Source: Diorhabda sublineata (taxonomy: Eukaryota > Arthropoda > Insecta > Coleoptera > Chrysomelidae). Taken from it: 64,000 bases of DNA. The position numbers were made by a program, and so were the translations under genes. Positions 1-12,400 of this stretch are shown here, piece after piece. The notes below the pieces were generated by a model. It made no database searches. It was given only the letters and a program-made list of their open reading frames with translations, and was not told where the DNA came from. Within the stretch, counting starts at the first letter, position 1. The number at the start of each line of letters is the position of its first letter. The DNA lies in assembly GCF_026230105.1 (NCBI RefSeq), contig NC_079481.1:29400489-29464488 (forward strand), in the 5' to 3' direction.

Positions 1-290
1 TTGCTACGTCACAACACACTAATTTCAAAGTTTTAATTTTATTTTGATTAGAAATTATTGTTGTTTCGAAAACAAACTTTTACTGCTTTCGAAGCTAATA
101 ATTATGACGATAATTGTAATTTAGATATCATAAAAGTGAGAATATTCAATTTTTTTTTCTTCATTTCTAATTACAATTAATGACTTTTAGTTGTTCTAAC
201 GACGAACCATTCATACAAACTTAAACGTCTTCAAGTATCTTCGATATAATTGAATATACACATTTTTATTCTTTAAATTCTCTCTCTGCG
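1..290. other. AT-rich DNA, nothing recognised
   Basis: Stops are frequent in every frame and no repeat or protein motif stands out before the LINE fragment that follows. Confidence 0.6.
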
Positions 291-437
291 CATATAAACA
301 ACTCCAAATCCCGAGGAAATGTTTTACCAACTGGCGAATATAGATCCAAACTCAAATTAGAAACCAAATTCCTAATTATGCCAATCTGGACCTATGGTAT
401 CCAATTTATTGGAGTTGGTCCTGATATAGTAGTTGCT
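291..437 (+). pseudogene. Jockey-like LINE reverse transcriptase, C-terminal scrap
   Basis: One frame is open for about 48 codons and carries SKLKLETKF followed by MPIWTYGIQ. This resembles the segment after the palm of jockey-clade reverse transcriptases, where a 'SKLSLENKLL' stretch leads into a 'KPIWTYGIQLWG' block. The enzyme would copy LINE RNA into DNA at the target site. Downstream the frame ends at a stop near 437 and the usual 'RFQ' segment is not readable. No 5' part of the element is present, so this is a short relic. The identification rests on the tightly matching PIWTYGIQ motif and its correctly spaced upstream partner. Confidence 0.72.
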
Positions 438-589
438 CCTCTGCAGGGCTGAAGCTGCAAAGGCTGACAATTAAAATGAATTCATTCGATAGATACTCAA
501 TGAAGAAGTATTCGTGTATTCGAGAATCAATTACGTTAATTCCAAATCTACCACTTACCAAACATAGTTACATCAACAGTATTTATAAC

Positions 590-995
590 TGAATCCACTG
601 GTTGGTAGTTTGAGTAGTGTAAGCACTTTAGTTAGTGCCGAAAGAGTATTGAAGCACCCAGGTCGTCCAGTGATCGTTTCAACTATGGAAATAGTGACCA
701 AAATCAACCAAATTGAGCGTGCAGATCGTCGGATGACCATCCAGATGATTACCGAGGCTGTAAACGCCGAAAAAGACTCCTGACCAAAGGCTCTAGCGTC
801 GAAGGGTCTGCTCAGATTTCCTTGAAAGGTTAGAACAGTTAGATCTGCTTCGAAAGGTACCCGATTTGAGTCGATGGAAGAAGACCGAAGAAGATTGTTT
901 CGATTAATGGAAAAAAACGTACGGAAAAGTGGAATGTAGAATAATTTTTATAATAAAAACAGTCTCGTTTCAAACGTTAAAGTTAAAGAATTTCT
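590..995 (+). pseudogene. Internally deleted mariner-like element, degenerate
   Basis: A readable stretch around 655-780 translates with GRPVIVSTMEIVTKI and then DRRMTIQMITEAVNAEK. This is the helix-turn-helix N-terminal region of a mariner transposase, which binds the element ends. A stop follows at once. The sequence then jumps to a piece resembling the 'RRRVCSDFLERLE' segment and to the last residues of the protein, so the catalytic DD34D core is missing. It ends near 'agtctcgttt', which matches the inner part of the terminal repeat seen at 8812. The copy at 8812-9240 has closely similar sequence and a comparable central deletion. Both look like non-autonomous derivatives of one family. 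The left boundary is uncertain and no intact terminal repeat is visible on that side. Confidence 0.72.
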
Positions 996-2027
996 ATATA
1001 TGCAGAAAGACAGATAATACTAATTTTCCGCTGGTGGTTTTTTTTTATTAGCAATTCCTTCATTTACTTTATTATCCATTGATTTTTTTACATATATATG
1101 TTTCTGTCTATAATAAACAAAATAACATTTATTTAACTTATTCTTTAACTAAAATAATTAGTTTGCACAAATACATTATTCCATTCATTATTTAAAACTA
1201 TTAAATTTAATAATGTAAACAAGAATATGAAAGATTTCAATTCAATGAAATACTACGCTTATATGGTATTTCACGGAACTAATTTAGTTATTAACCTTTT
1301 GTGGTTAATAGAAACGCATATTGGTCTTTTCGACAAAATAAATTGAAAATAAATCCGTAAAATTCTAGTAATAAATAACACCACAATAATTAATTTTTTA
1401 AATAATTTATTTCGTACAAAATGTCGAAGTAAAGTCATCATCATCATCATCATCATCAACAATTATTTATTTGATAATTTTGTTTTGACATTTTATTTAT
1501 TTTCCTGATATCAACTTATCCTCCAGCGAGCGTTGATGACTTCCAACCGCCATGTTTCTTTAGCCTCCTCCAGATTCAACTAAAAATGTAGCAGACAATC
1601 TTCGAAATAACATTTTTTCTTTTGGAAAACCTATCCGGAATTCTGAAATAAAAATACAAAATCAACAAGATCTTGCGTTACTTGCGTAAACTGTCTATTA
1701 AATATTTGCGGTTTCATTAATAGAAAAATGTGTGAATATATTAAAAACTAGTTTTTTAAACACTAAATACGTTGACACATAACAAGACTGAGAAAAATTA
1801 AAATTACAGAACATTTTTTCGCGCTACAGTTATATTCCACCGAGTTAAGTTGTCCTGAGAAAATGTTTAATTTTAGAAATAAATAATTAAAATATTATAA
1901 ACTTGCTTAACACCTTATACGGTAAAAAAAAAAAATTAAATTAAGTGTGTTTTATTAAAACGACTTTTAACCTTTTATTTCCTAGTCGTTTAGAATGATA
2001 TATAGCACAAATTACAACACACAGATG
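996..2027. other. AT-rich spacer
   Basis: No gene is seen. It holds poly(A) near 1926-1936 and the CAT microsatellite listed separately. Short open frames here are AT-rich and resemble no family I know. Confidence 0.55.
1435..1458. repeat. (CAT)n microsatellite
   Basis: About eight perfect CAT/TCA units in a row. On the minus strand they give a run of Met codons in a spurious short frame. Confidence 0.95.
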
Positions 2028-2830
2028 GCGGCACTTGTTTGAAAAATCCCATTTTATTACAGACTTTATTATTTGACTTTAAACGAGGCTGTACGAAGAC
2101 CAGCATCGTAGTGGTCGACCAAATGAGGTGACGACACCAGAAATATCGAAGAAAATTCATTAGATGATAGTCGACTGAAAATGCTCGAGCTAATAGACAT
2201 AGTAGGCATTTCAAAAAGTGCAGTACGTCGCATATTATCTGAAAATTTGGACATGAGAAAGCTGTGTGCAGAATGGAACGAAAAACAGCGTCGTGAAAAT
2301 GTTTTTATCGAATGTTTGACAATGTTTCAAAGAATTTTTCCACCGTTTCATAACCATAAATGAAACGTGGGCCAATCACTTTACACCCGAAATAAAATAA
2401 CAATGGTCTGAAAAGGAAGTATCGGTTCCAAAGAAGGCTTGGTTTTAAGGGATGTACGTGGGGATAATATTCATTGATTATCTTGAAAAAGTAAAAACCA
2501 TCAACGGCGAGTATTGTGCGAAGAAATCAAGCTAAACCTGCCGCATTTGGCTAAGAAAAACTGTTGTTCAACCAAGACAATGCACCAAATCACGTATCCA
2601 TTAGTACAATGGCCAAAATTAATGAATTAAAGTTTGAATTGCAGCTTCATGCTCCCTATTCGCTTGATTTAGTTCCCTCGGATTATTCTCCGTCCGCAGA
2701 CTGGAAAAAACGTCTTTTCAGTAGTATGACGATTCTTATTATAAAAAATATATCGAACTTATTGAACATTTTTGTGTTTTCTTTATTGGGCACAACATGC
2801 AGAATGGTTGCAAAATCAAATACATAAATA
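2028..2830 (+). pseudogene. Mariner transposase pseudogene
   Basis: Degenerate but nearly full-span mariner transposase (DD34D cut-and-paste enzyme). Readable pieces in order are: a 'GRPNEVTTPEISKKIH' N-terminal region near 2105-2160; ELIDIVGISKSAVRRILSEN and DMRKLCAEWN (second helix-turn-helix) near 2185-2275; DYLEK near 2480; LFNQDNAPNH near 2563-2592, carrying the second catalytic Asp; and HAPYSLDLVPSDY near 2650-2685, which includes the third catalytic position. The pieces lie in different frames and stops interrupt them, so it cannot make a protein. The expected 'DETW' block is not readable. It belongs to the same subfamily as the copies at 22573, 56560 and 63137, sharing the SKSAVRRIL segment and the leader 'tgaaaaat'. 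Terminal repeats are too eroded to fix the ends, so the limits are approximate. Confidence 0.85.
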
Positions 2831-4356
2831 ATTCGTCGATTTATCGAATTGATACTTTTATTTCTAAAGATTGTGTCTATATGTATATAGAAAATTTTCA
2901 ATAAGAGGGTTTATTTTGAATAGCGGAGGAATATTAGAAATCGATCAACGATTCTCTATATGCGGTCGTTTGTTTGGCGAAAAGTTGAACAAACATTTCC
3001 TTTCAAATCGAATTCCTCGTAATAACCCAATCATTTCCGCAAAGGGAACGGATACTTTGCGAAAGAAGTCTCATCAAATATTAAATTCTCATTTCAGCAC
3101 CCCCACGCTATCAATTTCTATTTTCTATAGAGAGAGATCGGTTTTTTATAAAAAACAAAACAGGTAAACAAACTCAACAATATTTTTCTTTTTGTTATGC
3201 TATGATAAAATGTTCATATCAAATTTTGACAATCTTTCAAAGGGTTTTCTTAACATTTTTGATCAGTTTGGAGTTTGATTTTATTCGATGTTTCTCGATT
3301 CCGTTCAATTCTTGTTAGTTTCGATAATATTGATCGATTTTGATCGATTTTTGAGAGATAATTATTACATTTTTATTTCATTTTTGTCGAATTGTATTGC
3401 TTATTCCAATTTTCATCAGATTTTGTAACTTTGACATGATTTTTATCGATATTTGTATCCGATAATGTCAACATTGATTTTGTGTGTTTATTAATTTTTT
3501 GATATTGTCTGTTTTTTGTCGATGTCTACACTAACTAAAATTGTTTTTAACATAAAAAAATGCGGAATTCCGTCAAATACCTAATTTGTAGTAACTAAAA
3601 ACAAAAGAAATTGATATTCTTTTAGACGAAGAGTCATTATCATACATTTTGTTTTTTATGAAACTTAATTTCATCTTCTTATTTACTTAAGAACGAAGTA
3701 GACAATAAGATGTCTGTAAAGATAAAAAAATCTATAAACGATGCAAGTAAAACTGGGTTTGTTAACAAAGCTCTCCATTGTTTCTAAGAGATATATAGTA
3801 AATCGGTAAAATCTGCAACATCGACTTCATCTCGTACTGATAACGGACTATTTTCATTTCGTCTGCGGGCTAGACAAAGAGACTCGAATAAAAAATTCTT
3901 TGGTACGCGTAAAACAACAATTTTAAACGACTTATCAACATAACCGTTAACTAGTAATATATACCCACACATATGTGTATGTATGTGTTCATCCGGAAGC
4001 TCTCAATTATTTATACGGAGACATCACTTAACACTACGTACTTAGATTAATATACTAGAGATAATTAGTTGATCTTATTACAATTATCACTGGTTATGAG
4101 CAATTGTTGTCTACAGAGACGAACTACAATTCTTATACGAAAATTGCAGTAATTTTGACACGATAAAAACCGTCTTTTCATCAGTGACTTGAAATGTCAT
4201 CTATTTAGAAATGCTATAAAACAATATAAGAATGGTTAGTAGGCAAAAAGAAGAAGAATGAAAAAAACTTTATTTCGACATACACAGAACTGAAAAGATT
4301 GTAACACGCCATTTGGTTTGTTACGTTTTCCTTCAAATATTTTGAATATTCCTTTG
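2831..4356. other. AT-rich spacer
   Basis: No gene recognised. A 98-codon frame at 2871-3167 has low-complexity AT-rich composition and no familiar motif. A short tandem 'ttgatcgattt' duplication lies near 3331-3352. Confidence 0.5.
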
Positions 4357-4880
4357 TTCACGTATCGCGGCCCAGTAGTCACTTCTGTATCTCTGAATTT
4401 ATTCGAAATCGTCCTCTACCTATCTACAAGACGTGTTCAAATCAAAGTAAATTTGTGTTAATCTTCATATTCGCTGGTGAGGTTTTTGAAAAATATTTTA
4501 TAACTTTTTAATTGTGGTGCTTAGCAGAAATTGAACAAAATGGAGTAGAAAAAACAAATTTGAATAAAAAGTTTTTTTTTTTTAATATAACCAAATAGGA
4601 ACCTGTTCTGTTCTATTCGTTCTGTTTCCCAATTAAATAGAAAATATGAAGTTACACGGAAACTATTAAACTCAAAATAAAAGAAAATTAATAAAAATAA
4701 AATATAATATAATATAATAAAAAATAAAGATATTTAAATAGTTATGAGCGAAAAATTTACTTTGAGATAGGTAGAGGACGATTCCGAATACATACAATCC
4801 GAGATTTCATTGAATATTTTCAAAAGCTCGAAAGTTGGAATAAATATACGGAAGTGACTACTGGGTCACGATACGTGAAT
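4357..4880. repeat. Inverted-repeat pair, possible foldback or MITE
   Basis: The left arm (4357-4425) and right arm (4765-4880) are imperfect reverse complements. Shared blocks include 'cacgtatcg', 'cccagtagtcactt' and 'atcgtcctctacctatct'. The right arm holds about 50 extra bases between the two blocks. The arms flank about 340 bp of AT-rich DNA with poly(T) and 'ataat' runs and no coding. This could be a terminal-inverted-repeat element without its gene or a local inverted duplication. I cannot identify target-site duplications, so the outer limits are those of the visible arms only. Confidence 0.7.
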
Positions 4881-5898
4881 AAAAGAATGGCATTGTACAG
4901 AATCATCCCTTTCTATATATTGATAGTAAATTAGATGCAATTGTGGCGTAACAACACTTTCCAAAACATATGAATAGATAGAGATGTCATCAATTTTAAT
5001 AATAGAAAAATTTCGACTACAATAGATTGTTATTATAAACTGTAGGTATCAATATATTTATTCGCTAAAACAAATTTACGCTAATTTATTTTATTGTGGT
5101 ATTAACAGATTTATTGTTCATAATTTTTTAACGCTTAACAAATAGCTATTTGTCATCGGTTATAGTAACGGAAAAACGTCAAAATAGTGAGATTAAGTCA
5201 TTATTTCAACAATTACGTAAATCCTACATGTTTTTTTTTATTTCGATTTCGGCCCACTACCGACTACTTCCTATCCTCAAAAAAAAAAAAGAAGATGTAG
5301 TAGGCGTTTATCGATATTAATAATAAAACTGCGTGGTATGATAAAAAAAATTATATTAATGGAAATTGTTGTATGTTATAATTGAGGAAAAATGCTATTT
5401 CTACGTACCTTGACAAAGCGTAAAAACACTAACACAATTTGCCATAACCGATGAGCAAAAGGCATTAAAATTCACATCAAAGGTAAAGAAAACCCTTTTT
5501 ATAACATTACCTCCGTCTCTTTCTATCTTTGAAGCAGGAGCGGTTTGAATTTAGACGATAGAAACCACACGAAACGTAGTTTTATACAAAAAAAAAACAA
5601 TAAAATATGACCTTTACGTATTTCTTTAAATAATGGTAATGATTGCTTTTAATACATTCTGGAAATGGAATGATTCACGTATCCCTATACTATTTCATTT
5701 TAAATAAAAATCCCAAGTTTTCAATAACAAAACCAAAAGTTTTCGATTGTCAAATTTGAGCGATTTCTTCACAAAATGACAGAAATAACGTTTCGACGAT
5801 CGATTCATGCGTGGCTTAAAAATGATCCAGTGGAAAGTAATTCGATAGTCGACGATGATTTTCATCAAATATCCTGTATGTGTAGGCTTATATGAATC

Positions 5899-5902
<4 letters not shown>
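4881..5902. other. AT-rich spacer
   Basis: Nothing recognised apart from poly(A) and poly(T) runs. A 39-codon frame starting at 5776 has mixed composition but no family match I can name. Confidence 0.5.

Positions 5903-5948
<46 letters not shown>
5903..5948. repeat. (TA)n microsatellite, about 46 bp
   Basis: Uninterrupted alternating TA. Confidence 0.95.
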
Positions 5949-5950
<2 letters not shown>

Positions 5951-6415
5951 AGTTATTGTCAATACAATAACTCGATCAACGTCGCATTAGACACGATCAA
6001 ATCAAAACTGAAAATATCTTTATTTCATATAAATTTAAGTTCCATTTTTTGTTGTTGTTGTCTGAAATGTTTATGTTAATTATCGGAATAATATAAAACT
6101 TTTATCAAGCAATCCGTCATTGTTCGCGGTATGGTATATGGTGTTGAATACCAATTCATATTCCATTAACCGGCCCTGTTATATTTTAGTCAGCGCGAAT
6201 CTCCGGGGACGTAAAAACAAAAGGACTACGTCGGATATTTTTCGCTTGTATCATATAGAAATATTGTCCAGGATATGTGCTTTGAATATCATTTTCGGAA
6301 TAGTAAACTGCTTCTATATTTTCTTCATTTTATGAAATATAAATAATTTTAACATATCAGTGAATAAATTTTGAAGTCAAAACACGTCACTCAATCGTGT
6401 GACTAACTAAAAAAA
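5949..6415. other. AT-rich spacer
   Basis: No feature seen other than short spurious frames. Confidence 0.5.
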
Positions 6416-7105
6416 CTAGACTAGAACTGCACTATACGGTGGACCGTATATATAACCATCATTGCCATCGAGTTGGTGAAGCAGTACTTTGTTCTCCGAC
6501 GTTTTCCCTTGATTTTTGCATTCAAAAGATTCAACAACAATATAGTTTATGCTTTCGATTATCTCTCTACAACAACATTCCATACGCATCCCAAGATATT
6601 GAAGCCATAACCTTTTCAACTGTTTGCTGAGTCTTTGGACGCTTCGGACGTGGTTCACCGGCTACAGTCGATTCAGATGATGATAGTTTTGATTCAATTG
6701 ATCCATTGTGACATTTCGACGAAAAAAACTGATTGATTACATGTAAACACGACCAAAAATGTCTCCGAATCTTCAACACGTTTGTTGTTTTTGATCGAAT
6801 GTGAGTTAACACGGCATTCACTATGAAAAAAGTTTTCTCATGCTAAAATATATATGCATAATTGTTAATACATTGTTTTCTAGGATATTCACTGCGTCAA
6901 CTATCTCACGCAGTTTCAATTTACGTTTAGATATAACTAATTTGTAAATTTTTTTGATGTTTCCTGGAGTAAATCATTTCAATTGGACGACCAGAAAGTT
7001 CACCATCGTTTATATTCAGTAAATCAATAACAAATTATTCTTTTCGATGTATCAAAGTCCCGATAACACTTTTATAAATATATTGATAAATTAACACACG
7101 AAATT
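6416..7105 (-). pseudogene. Mariner transposase pseudogene, different subfamily
   Basis: Read on the minus strand, pieces of a mariner transposase appear in the right order. DGELSGRPIE and a 'KLKLREIVDAVNI' helix-turn-helix block lie near 7005-6895. KNNKRVEDSETFLVVF lies near 6790-6740. A block with GEPRPKRPKTQQ and EKVMASISWDAYGMLL lies near 6660-6571. A degraded 'LLNAKIKGK' segment lies near 6520, and a 'PPYS' remnant lies near 6440. Several frameshifts and stops separate them, and the first catalytic Asp region is damaged. The span of about 690 bp is shorter than an intact mariner gene of roughly 1 kb, because the N-terminus and the C-terminal quarter are missing or unreadable. The GEPRPKRPKTQQ segment sets it apart from the SKSAVRRIL-type copies elsewhere in the window. 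Confidence 0.82.
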
Positions 7106-8811
7106 GTTTTGAAAATAACTTCACTTAAATGCTTGTCACTTTTGTCTAACTAATCGAAATGTCATAAATTTTGACACATAGTCTTTTGACAGTTGGTACT
7201 TCATAAACGTCATATGGATTCGACAAAATGGCAGCGCCATCTGAAATATCTCGAAATATTCATGTGAATAATTAAAATTTCATTTGTTATACATGTCGTA
7301 GAACGTACAAATTTCAATGACCGTAATAATTTACCGTCATTATCCGAATTATTATTATTATTATTTTATATTAAAATGTCGTGCTGCTATCTTCAAGAAT
7401 CGCAACATGTCTTCGAACCGAAACAAATGACAGAAGGAAATGATTCAAACTATTGTGTCGTTAGATAACGTGCGCCAGATATATCGTGGAAGGTTTTTGA
7501 GTGATCGATGCGTGGAGACAACTAAAAAACAACACGCGTTTTAATTGACGTAGTCGAGAGGAAGTAAATTTCGTTTTTTTTTTTTTTTTTGGCGTAAAAG
7601 ACACGGTATAATATCAAACGTATAAAATTTAATAATTCGAAATGTATTTGTACATTACTAGTACCCCCGATTTATTTAAAGTCGTTAAGCTTCCTGATCA
7701 ACGTAACAAAAGCTCTATTTGACCCCCGTCTATAATCGTCATACAGCATTTGTCAAAGATCAAGAATTGGCGCAAAACAAAAGCGTAATACTTATAAATG
7801 ACATCTTTCTCTCTCTTTCCCTCACCCTCGGACATGTCGGCTATTTAAGACAAAAAACAAAAATTCATCATTAGCGTAGGAATGGGATCTCTATTGTGTT
7901 CGTTTGTCCACCCACTCACATCGCGACGTTTTAATTCATTCCATCGCTCATTGGACAAAACATCAAAATCCTTTATTTCTCGATTCAACATCGGTTATAC
8001 GGGATGGCACAACTTTATATTAATAGAATTTTACACACAAACATTAGCGGATATTAAGAGAAAACTGAAGAAGAAAATAATGAAAGAGAAGACGTTTTGG
8101 ACGTTTACTACACTTCAGACATCCGTCTAAACTAGGTTTTAGTTATTTTCAATATTATAGACGTTAAAAAAATCATGTACAGTACATTCTTTTGATTGTA
8201 TTTATGTCTTTAATATTAATAAAACCAAAATCGAAATAGTTACACATTTTCGTTAAGATTAAGATATAAATATGGTATAAGAAAATTTTCAAAGATTTTC
8301 GGTTTTTCTAAATTGCCGATTAATTTGGTTGGTCCTCCTGGTATTTCCTATAGCCGGAGTGTAGCAATCAGCATGCCGAAGATAGAGAGTCCGACGCATC
8401 GCAAATTCCACGGCGATTCGAATTAGCCAGATATTGTTTGATATATGATTCGATTCATATATCACTTGCGAGAGCCGAGGTGTCACGTGACATCTACTCC
8501 TGACTAATCACCGTGAACAGTCTTTGAAGGAATATCACGAGTGTTAGGCTACGTATAATCGAGGATCAACAACATCGACGGGGATATTTTCATTGGTTAA
8601 GGGGTTTTTAATATAAATTTAAACCATGACGAATCAATCAATCGACGAATTTGATCAAAATTTTGCTGTATATATTAGATCCGGACTAAAACGACACATA
8701 TTTTGTTAAAAAAAAAAAACAACTTTTGCTATTGTTTCTTATTATCTGTACCAATATGAATGGAAATATCTGGATATTTTCAAGCTATACTCAATCATTT
8801 TACCTTTTGTG
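7106..8811. other. AT-rich spacer
   Basis: No gene recognised. It includes a 17-base poly(T) near 7574 and ATT triplet runs near 7350. A GC-richer patch near 8330-8560 resembles no family I know. Confidence 0.5.
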
Positions 8812-9240
8812 CGAGGTCTGGCTATTAAATAACGAGACTGGTCACGAAAAAAAGGGCTTTATTATAAAAAATAATTCTACATTCGAATGATCCCCTTCAA
8901 TATACTCCCCTTTATTCGTCACACACCTTTCCATACGTCTTTACCATCGATCTAACCAGTGCTGGAAGTCTTCTTTGGTGAAGGCCTTCAGGAGATCTGC
9001 TATACCGCTTCCATCGACTCCGTTTCGAAGAAGATCTTTTTCTAATCTTGCAACGAAATCTGAGCAGACCCGTTGACGTTAGAGCTTTTGGTCTACAGCC
9101 TCGGTAATCATTTGTTTGATTTTGGTTACTGTTTCCGGAGGTCACTGGACGACCTGGGCGCTGGACATCTTTAGGCACTCACTAGAGCGTTTACACCACT
9201 CGATTGTCCCCATTTGATAAAAAAAAAAGTTTCAAAAATC
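8812..9240 (-). mobile_element. Non-autonomous mariner derivative with 3' terminal repeat
   Basis: The plus-strand start at 8812, 'cgaggtctggctattaaata', matches the terminal inverted repeat I recall for a common mariner lineage and marks the 3' end of an element lying on the minus strand. Reading leftward on that strand, 'TKEDFQHWLDRW' and 'TNKGEYIEGD' (about 8990-8890) are the typical C-terminal residues of that transposase. The region near 9150-9080 has GRPVTSGNSNQNQ followed by the 'MITEAV' helix-turn-helix remnant. A large central deletion removes the catalytic core. The junction is close to that in the 590-995 copy, so both probably spread, or were captured, as deleted derivatives. The 5' end near 9240 is not clearly delimited. 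The dinucleotide outside the 3' repeat is TG rather than the expected TA. Confidence 0.8.
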
Positions 9241-9339
9241 ATAAAAATGAGGATGGTAGAAAAAGATCTATTATGCTGTACAAAGAAATATCGAATGAAA
9301 TGTAATGGAGATGAAATTCGTCAACAAAACGACAGGTGA

Positions 9340-9441
9340 AAATTATAGAGGAAGAGCGAGGAAAACAAGGATTTAAAAAGCTGGGACAAAAAGAAAAAGG
9401 ATCAAACAAAAGATAGAGAGGCGTGGAGAATAATCAAATCG
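9340..9441 (+). pseudogene. LINE ORF2 C-terminal tail
   Basis: A frame running from 9358 reads KDLKSWDKKKKDQTKDREAW then RIIK. This resembles the 'EDLK...W...KA.DR..WR.I..' motif that closes the reverse-transcriptase protein of many insect RTE/CR1-like LINEs. The preceding bases translate in another frame with GRARKTR, like the usual 'GRPRKRW' block. Only about 100 bp is recognisable. LINE copies are commonly 5'-truncated, which fits a tail fragment. Confidence 0.5.
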
Positions 9442-12400
9442 AATATTTTTTTATTAATCACGAAAATGTCTTTGGATATTTGGATCTTGGCCGCCGCTGA
9501 TGATATAGCTGGACACGAAATGTAGATTTTGAAACAATAGACTGTCGAGATGTAAATGTGTGTTCGGGGTAGGGATCGAAAGAGTGAGTAGGATGGGGAA
9601 AAGACCCTTTTCGAGTGTTATTGTGATTAGAGGGTTATAAATTATCAAATTATTGATTTTCGGTTTGAGTGGACTCTGAAAAGAGTTGATATACGACGAT
9701 GAATATCAAGAATTGCCGTTGGGTCCTAATGGACTTATGCAAAGTGGTAGAGGAGTGAACGTTTATACGAAAAAAAAAAAAAAAAATAACGATTTTTAAA
9801 TATGTAACTCAATACAATTATTATAGATATATATATATACATATATAACAAGGGGAAATTTTCTCGATTCGTGCGAAGCGATCGAAAATTGTATAAACGG
9901 AAATAAATTACCATAAAATATTTATACGCCGAACGTATTAATGATTTAGTTTAAAATATCTCCCCCTACACTAATTTATATATCATAGTTTGTGCCTGAC
10001 TTTCGCCGATACCAAACTTAAACGAATTAAAACTATAAACGCGATAATCATAATTCACCATCTATCGTAGGTATAAATTATTTTATTTCGACGATTCCGA
10101 ATCTTGACTGGTAGTCATTAAATGCCAGATATTTATTTTAGATCTCATTTGTAGACACGAAACACTTTCAATACACTTAGGTACTATTAACATTCTTTTT
10201 CTAATCGTATCGTGGGTATAAACAGTTCTTCGACCACATCTCCGCAAGCGTAAAATTCATCACAATAGGTATCCTCGTATATATAGATTTTTTTTTATAA
10301 AAAACCAGCGTCTTTTAACTCTCTTTTTAAAAGAGAATTCCTTTGGCTGCTTTTGGGGATTACAGAAATCCCTAATAGGTAGATTGACTGACATCAATAA
10401 AAGCTTAATACGCGTCTTTGATCTCGTGCGATGGAATATGAAATTAAAAAAGTTTTGAAAATTTTGTTGTTTACTTGATTTCAGTTTACGTACCTTTGAT
10501 TTTTGTCAATTTAATTAATTCCTTGCGATCAAAACAACAAGAAACTTCAGAAAAATGCTCCAACGAATAATATTTTATATAAACATTTCTTAGTTATAGG
10601 TTTTTAACAATAAAAAAAAACAAAAAATAATCAAGTATCACTGAGTATAATCACGAATTTTGTTGATTAATGATTAAAGATACCTACATAAAATATTGAT
10701 TCAATTACTTCGATTATTTGACGTATTGCTGCCCATGTATTGATATCTACCCATTTCCACACCAACAATTTAATTCTGTTAAATCAAATCAACTCGAATC
10801 TCTTTTTTTTTATGACGTTTCTTTATGAACTCTTGCTTTAGTAGCCTAATTAGTTATTTCAGTCGATCAAACAGTCGTTTCTTTACGATTCAAAACTGAT
10901 TGAGATAATTGAGTTCAGTTCGAATGCTTGTCATATGTCATATGTCATATGTCAATCAAGAATATGTATTCCTTCAATACTTTAATCATAGTTATATGTT
11001 TGTTTCTGACATATCGCAATACCGTTTTCAATTTAATTTCTTTAATCAATAATCAACGTTTCTAATGTTAAATAGCTTGTTAGATACAAATAAATCATAT
11101 CTACGCACTTCCTTTTTGAAAATATTCGATTAAATTCATTTCAATGAATCAATTGGGTTATTTATCGTTGAGTTTTCGATTCGATTTTGAATCCTATAAA
11201 ACTGTATCCCTATTAGAACGAACACGCGTGTAGAGGGAAAATTCGATTACGAAATGGACAAACATAAACTTGTACGAAGCACACACGTCCACGATAAACC
11301 ATCAATATTTCATCGATACCGATATAGGTAGTTACTTCACCTACATTTCGTAAAAATCAAACAACGTAAACAAAAGACCGTCGACGTACGGCCATCAATA
11401 CAAATTGAAACAAATGAAGCGCGAAGTAAAACAAGGACATCAAAATTCATATCAATCAAATAAAACAAAACTGGGCGAAAACGTTTCAATCGCGGCTCAC
11501 TACACATTTTACACACATACACAAAACGAAATAAATCAAATGGCATTCATTTTGAACTTCAATCAATCCCGACTCGCCATTGAAATCTAGAACTCATTGA
11601 CGCTAACAAAACGGTATGAAAAACAAACGAGCAACAACGTTCACCCAATAGCCTGTTAACAATACTCGATTAATCAACGAACAAATGAATGACAAGTGAC
11701 AGGAGAGTATCGTCGAAACCTGAAACGCGATTCGAATTTGTTTGGAAATCAACTCCGCGTGTCTCCCCGATTCTCTTTTCAGATACACTCTTATTAGATT
11801 AGGAAACGATGGAAGAAAAATTGATATTCGAATAGTTATTAGTAAATTGAAATACTACAAATATTATTACAAGGTTATTGCGTCCAAATAATACATAAAT
11901 ACACGCGGAATCGTCGACGTTGAATGATTTCGATTGTTTCGAAAAAAAAAAAATTATAGTCCGTTCGTTAGTAGTTTACATATTTTTATAACTAAGTAAA
12001 TCGCGTAACAATTATTTCCATATTCATATGTACGAAATGATTTTTTCCTTAAATCGATTCACGACGGTTGAAATTTTAACTTCGTCCTCCCGGTCTATTT
12101 TACCTCCAGTTCGACACGACGAAATGACATCGGAACAAGCTTTTTAAGCCGGATACCGCCATAAAATACCCCATTTTCCAATAAACAGATATCAATACCT
12201 ACCTGTTGATTTTAGGGGGTGAAAAAATACGATGAAAAGGGAGTTCGTTTGGTGTATAGATAGGCACCTCGGCGGCACGTCGAGTTTCGGATGACTATGC
12301 AAATCGGTCGAACGACAAAAAAAAAAAAAACTTAAAAGTGTCACTGGGAGAATTACCAGTGATTAGGAAATTGAATTTAGGCTTTTGAGTGTCAATTGAT

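Noticed and set aside
5855..6079. 74-codon frame with a long Tyr-Ile run
   Set aside because: It is a translation of the (TA)n tract, not a gene. The frames at 44422-44646, 44376-44636 and 49041-49364 have the same cause.
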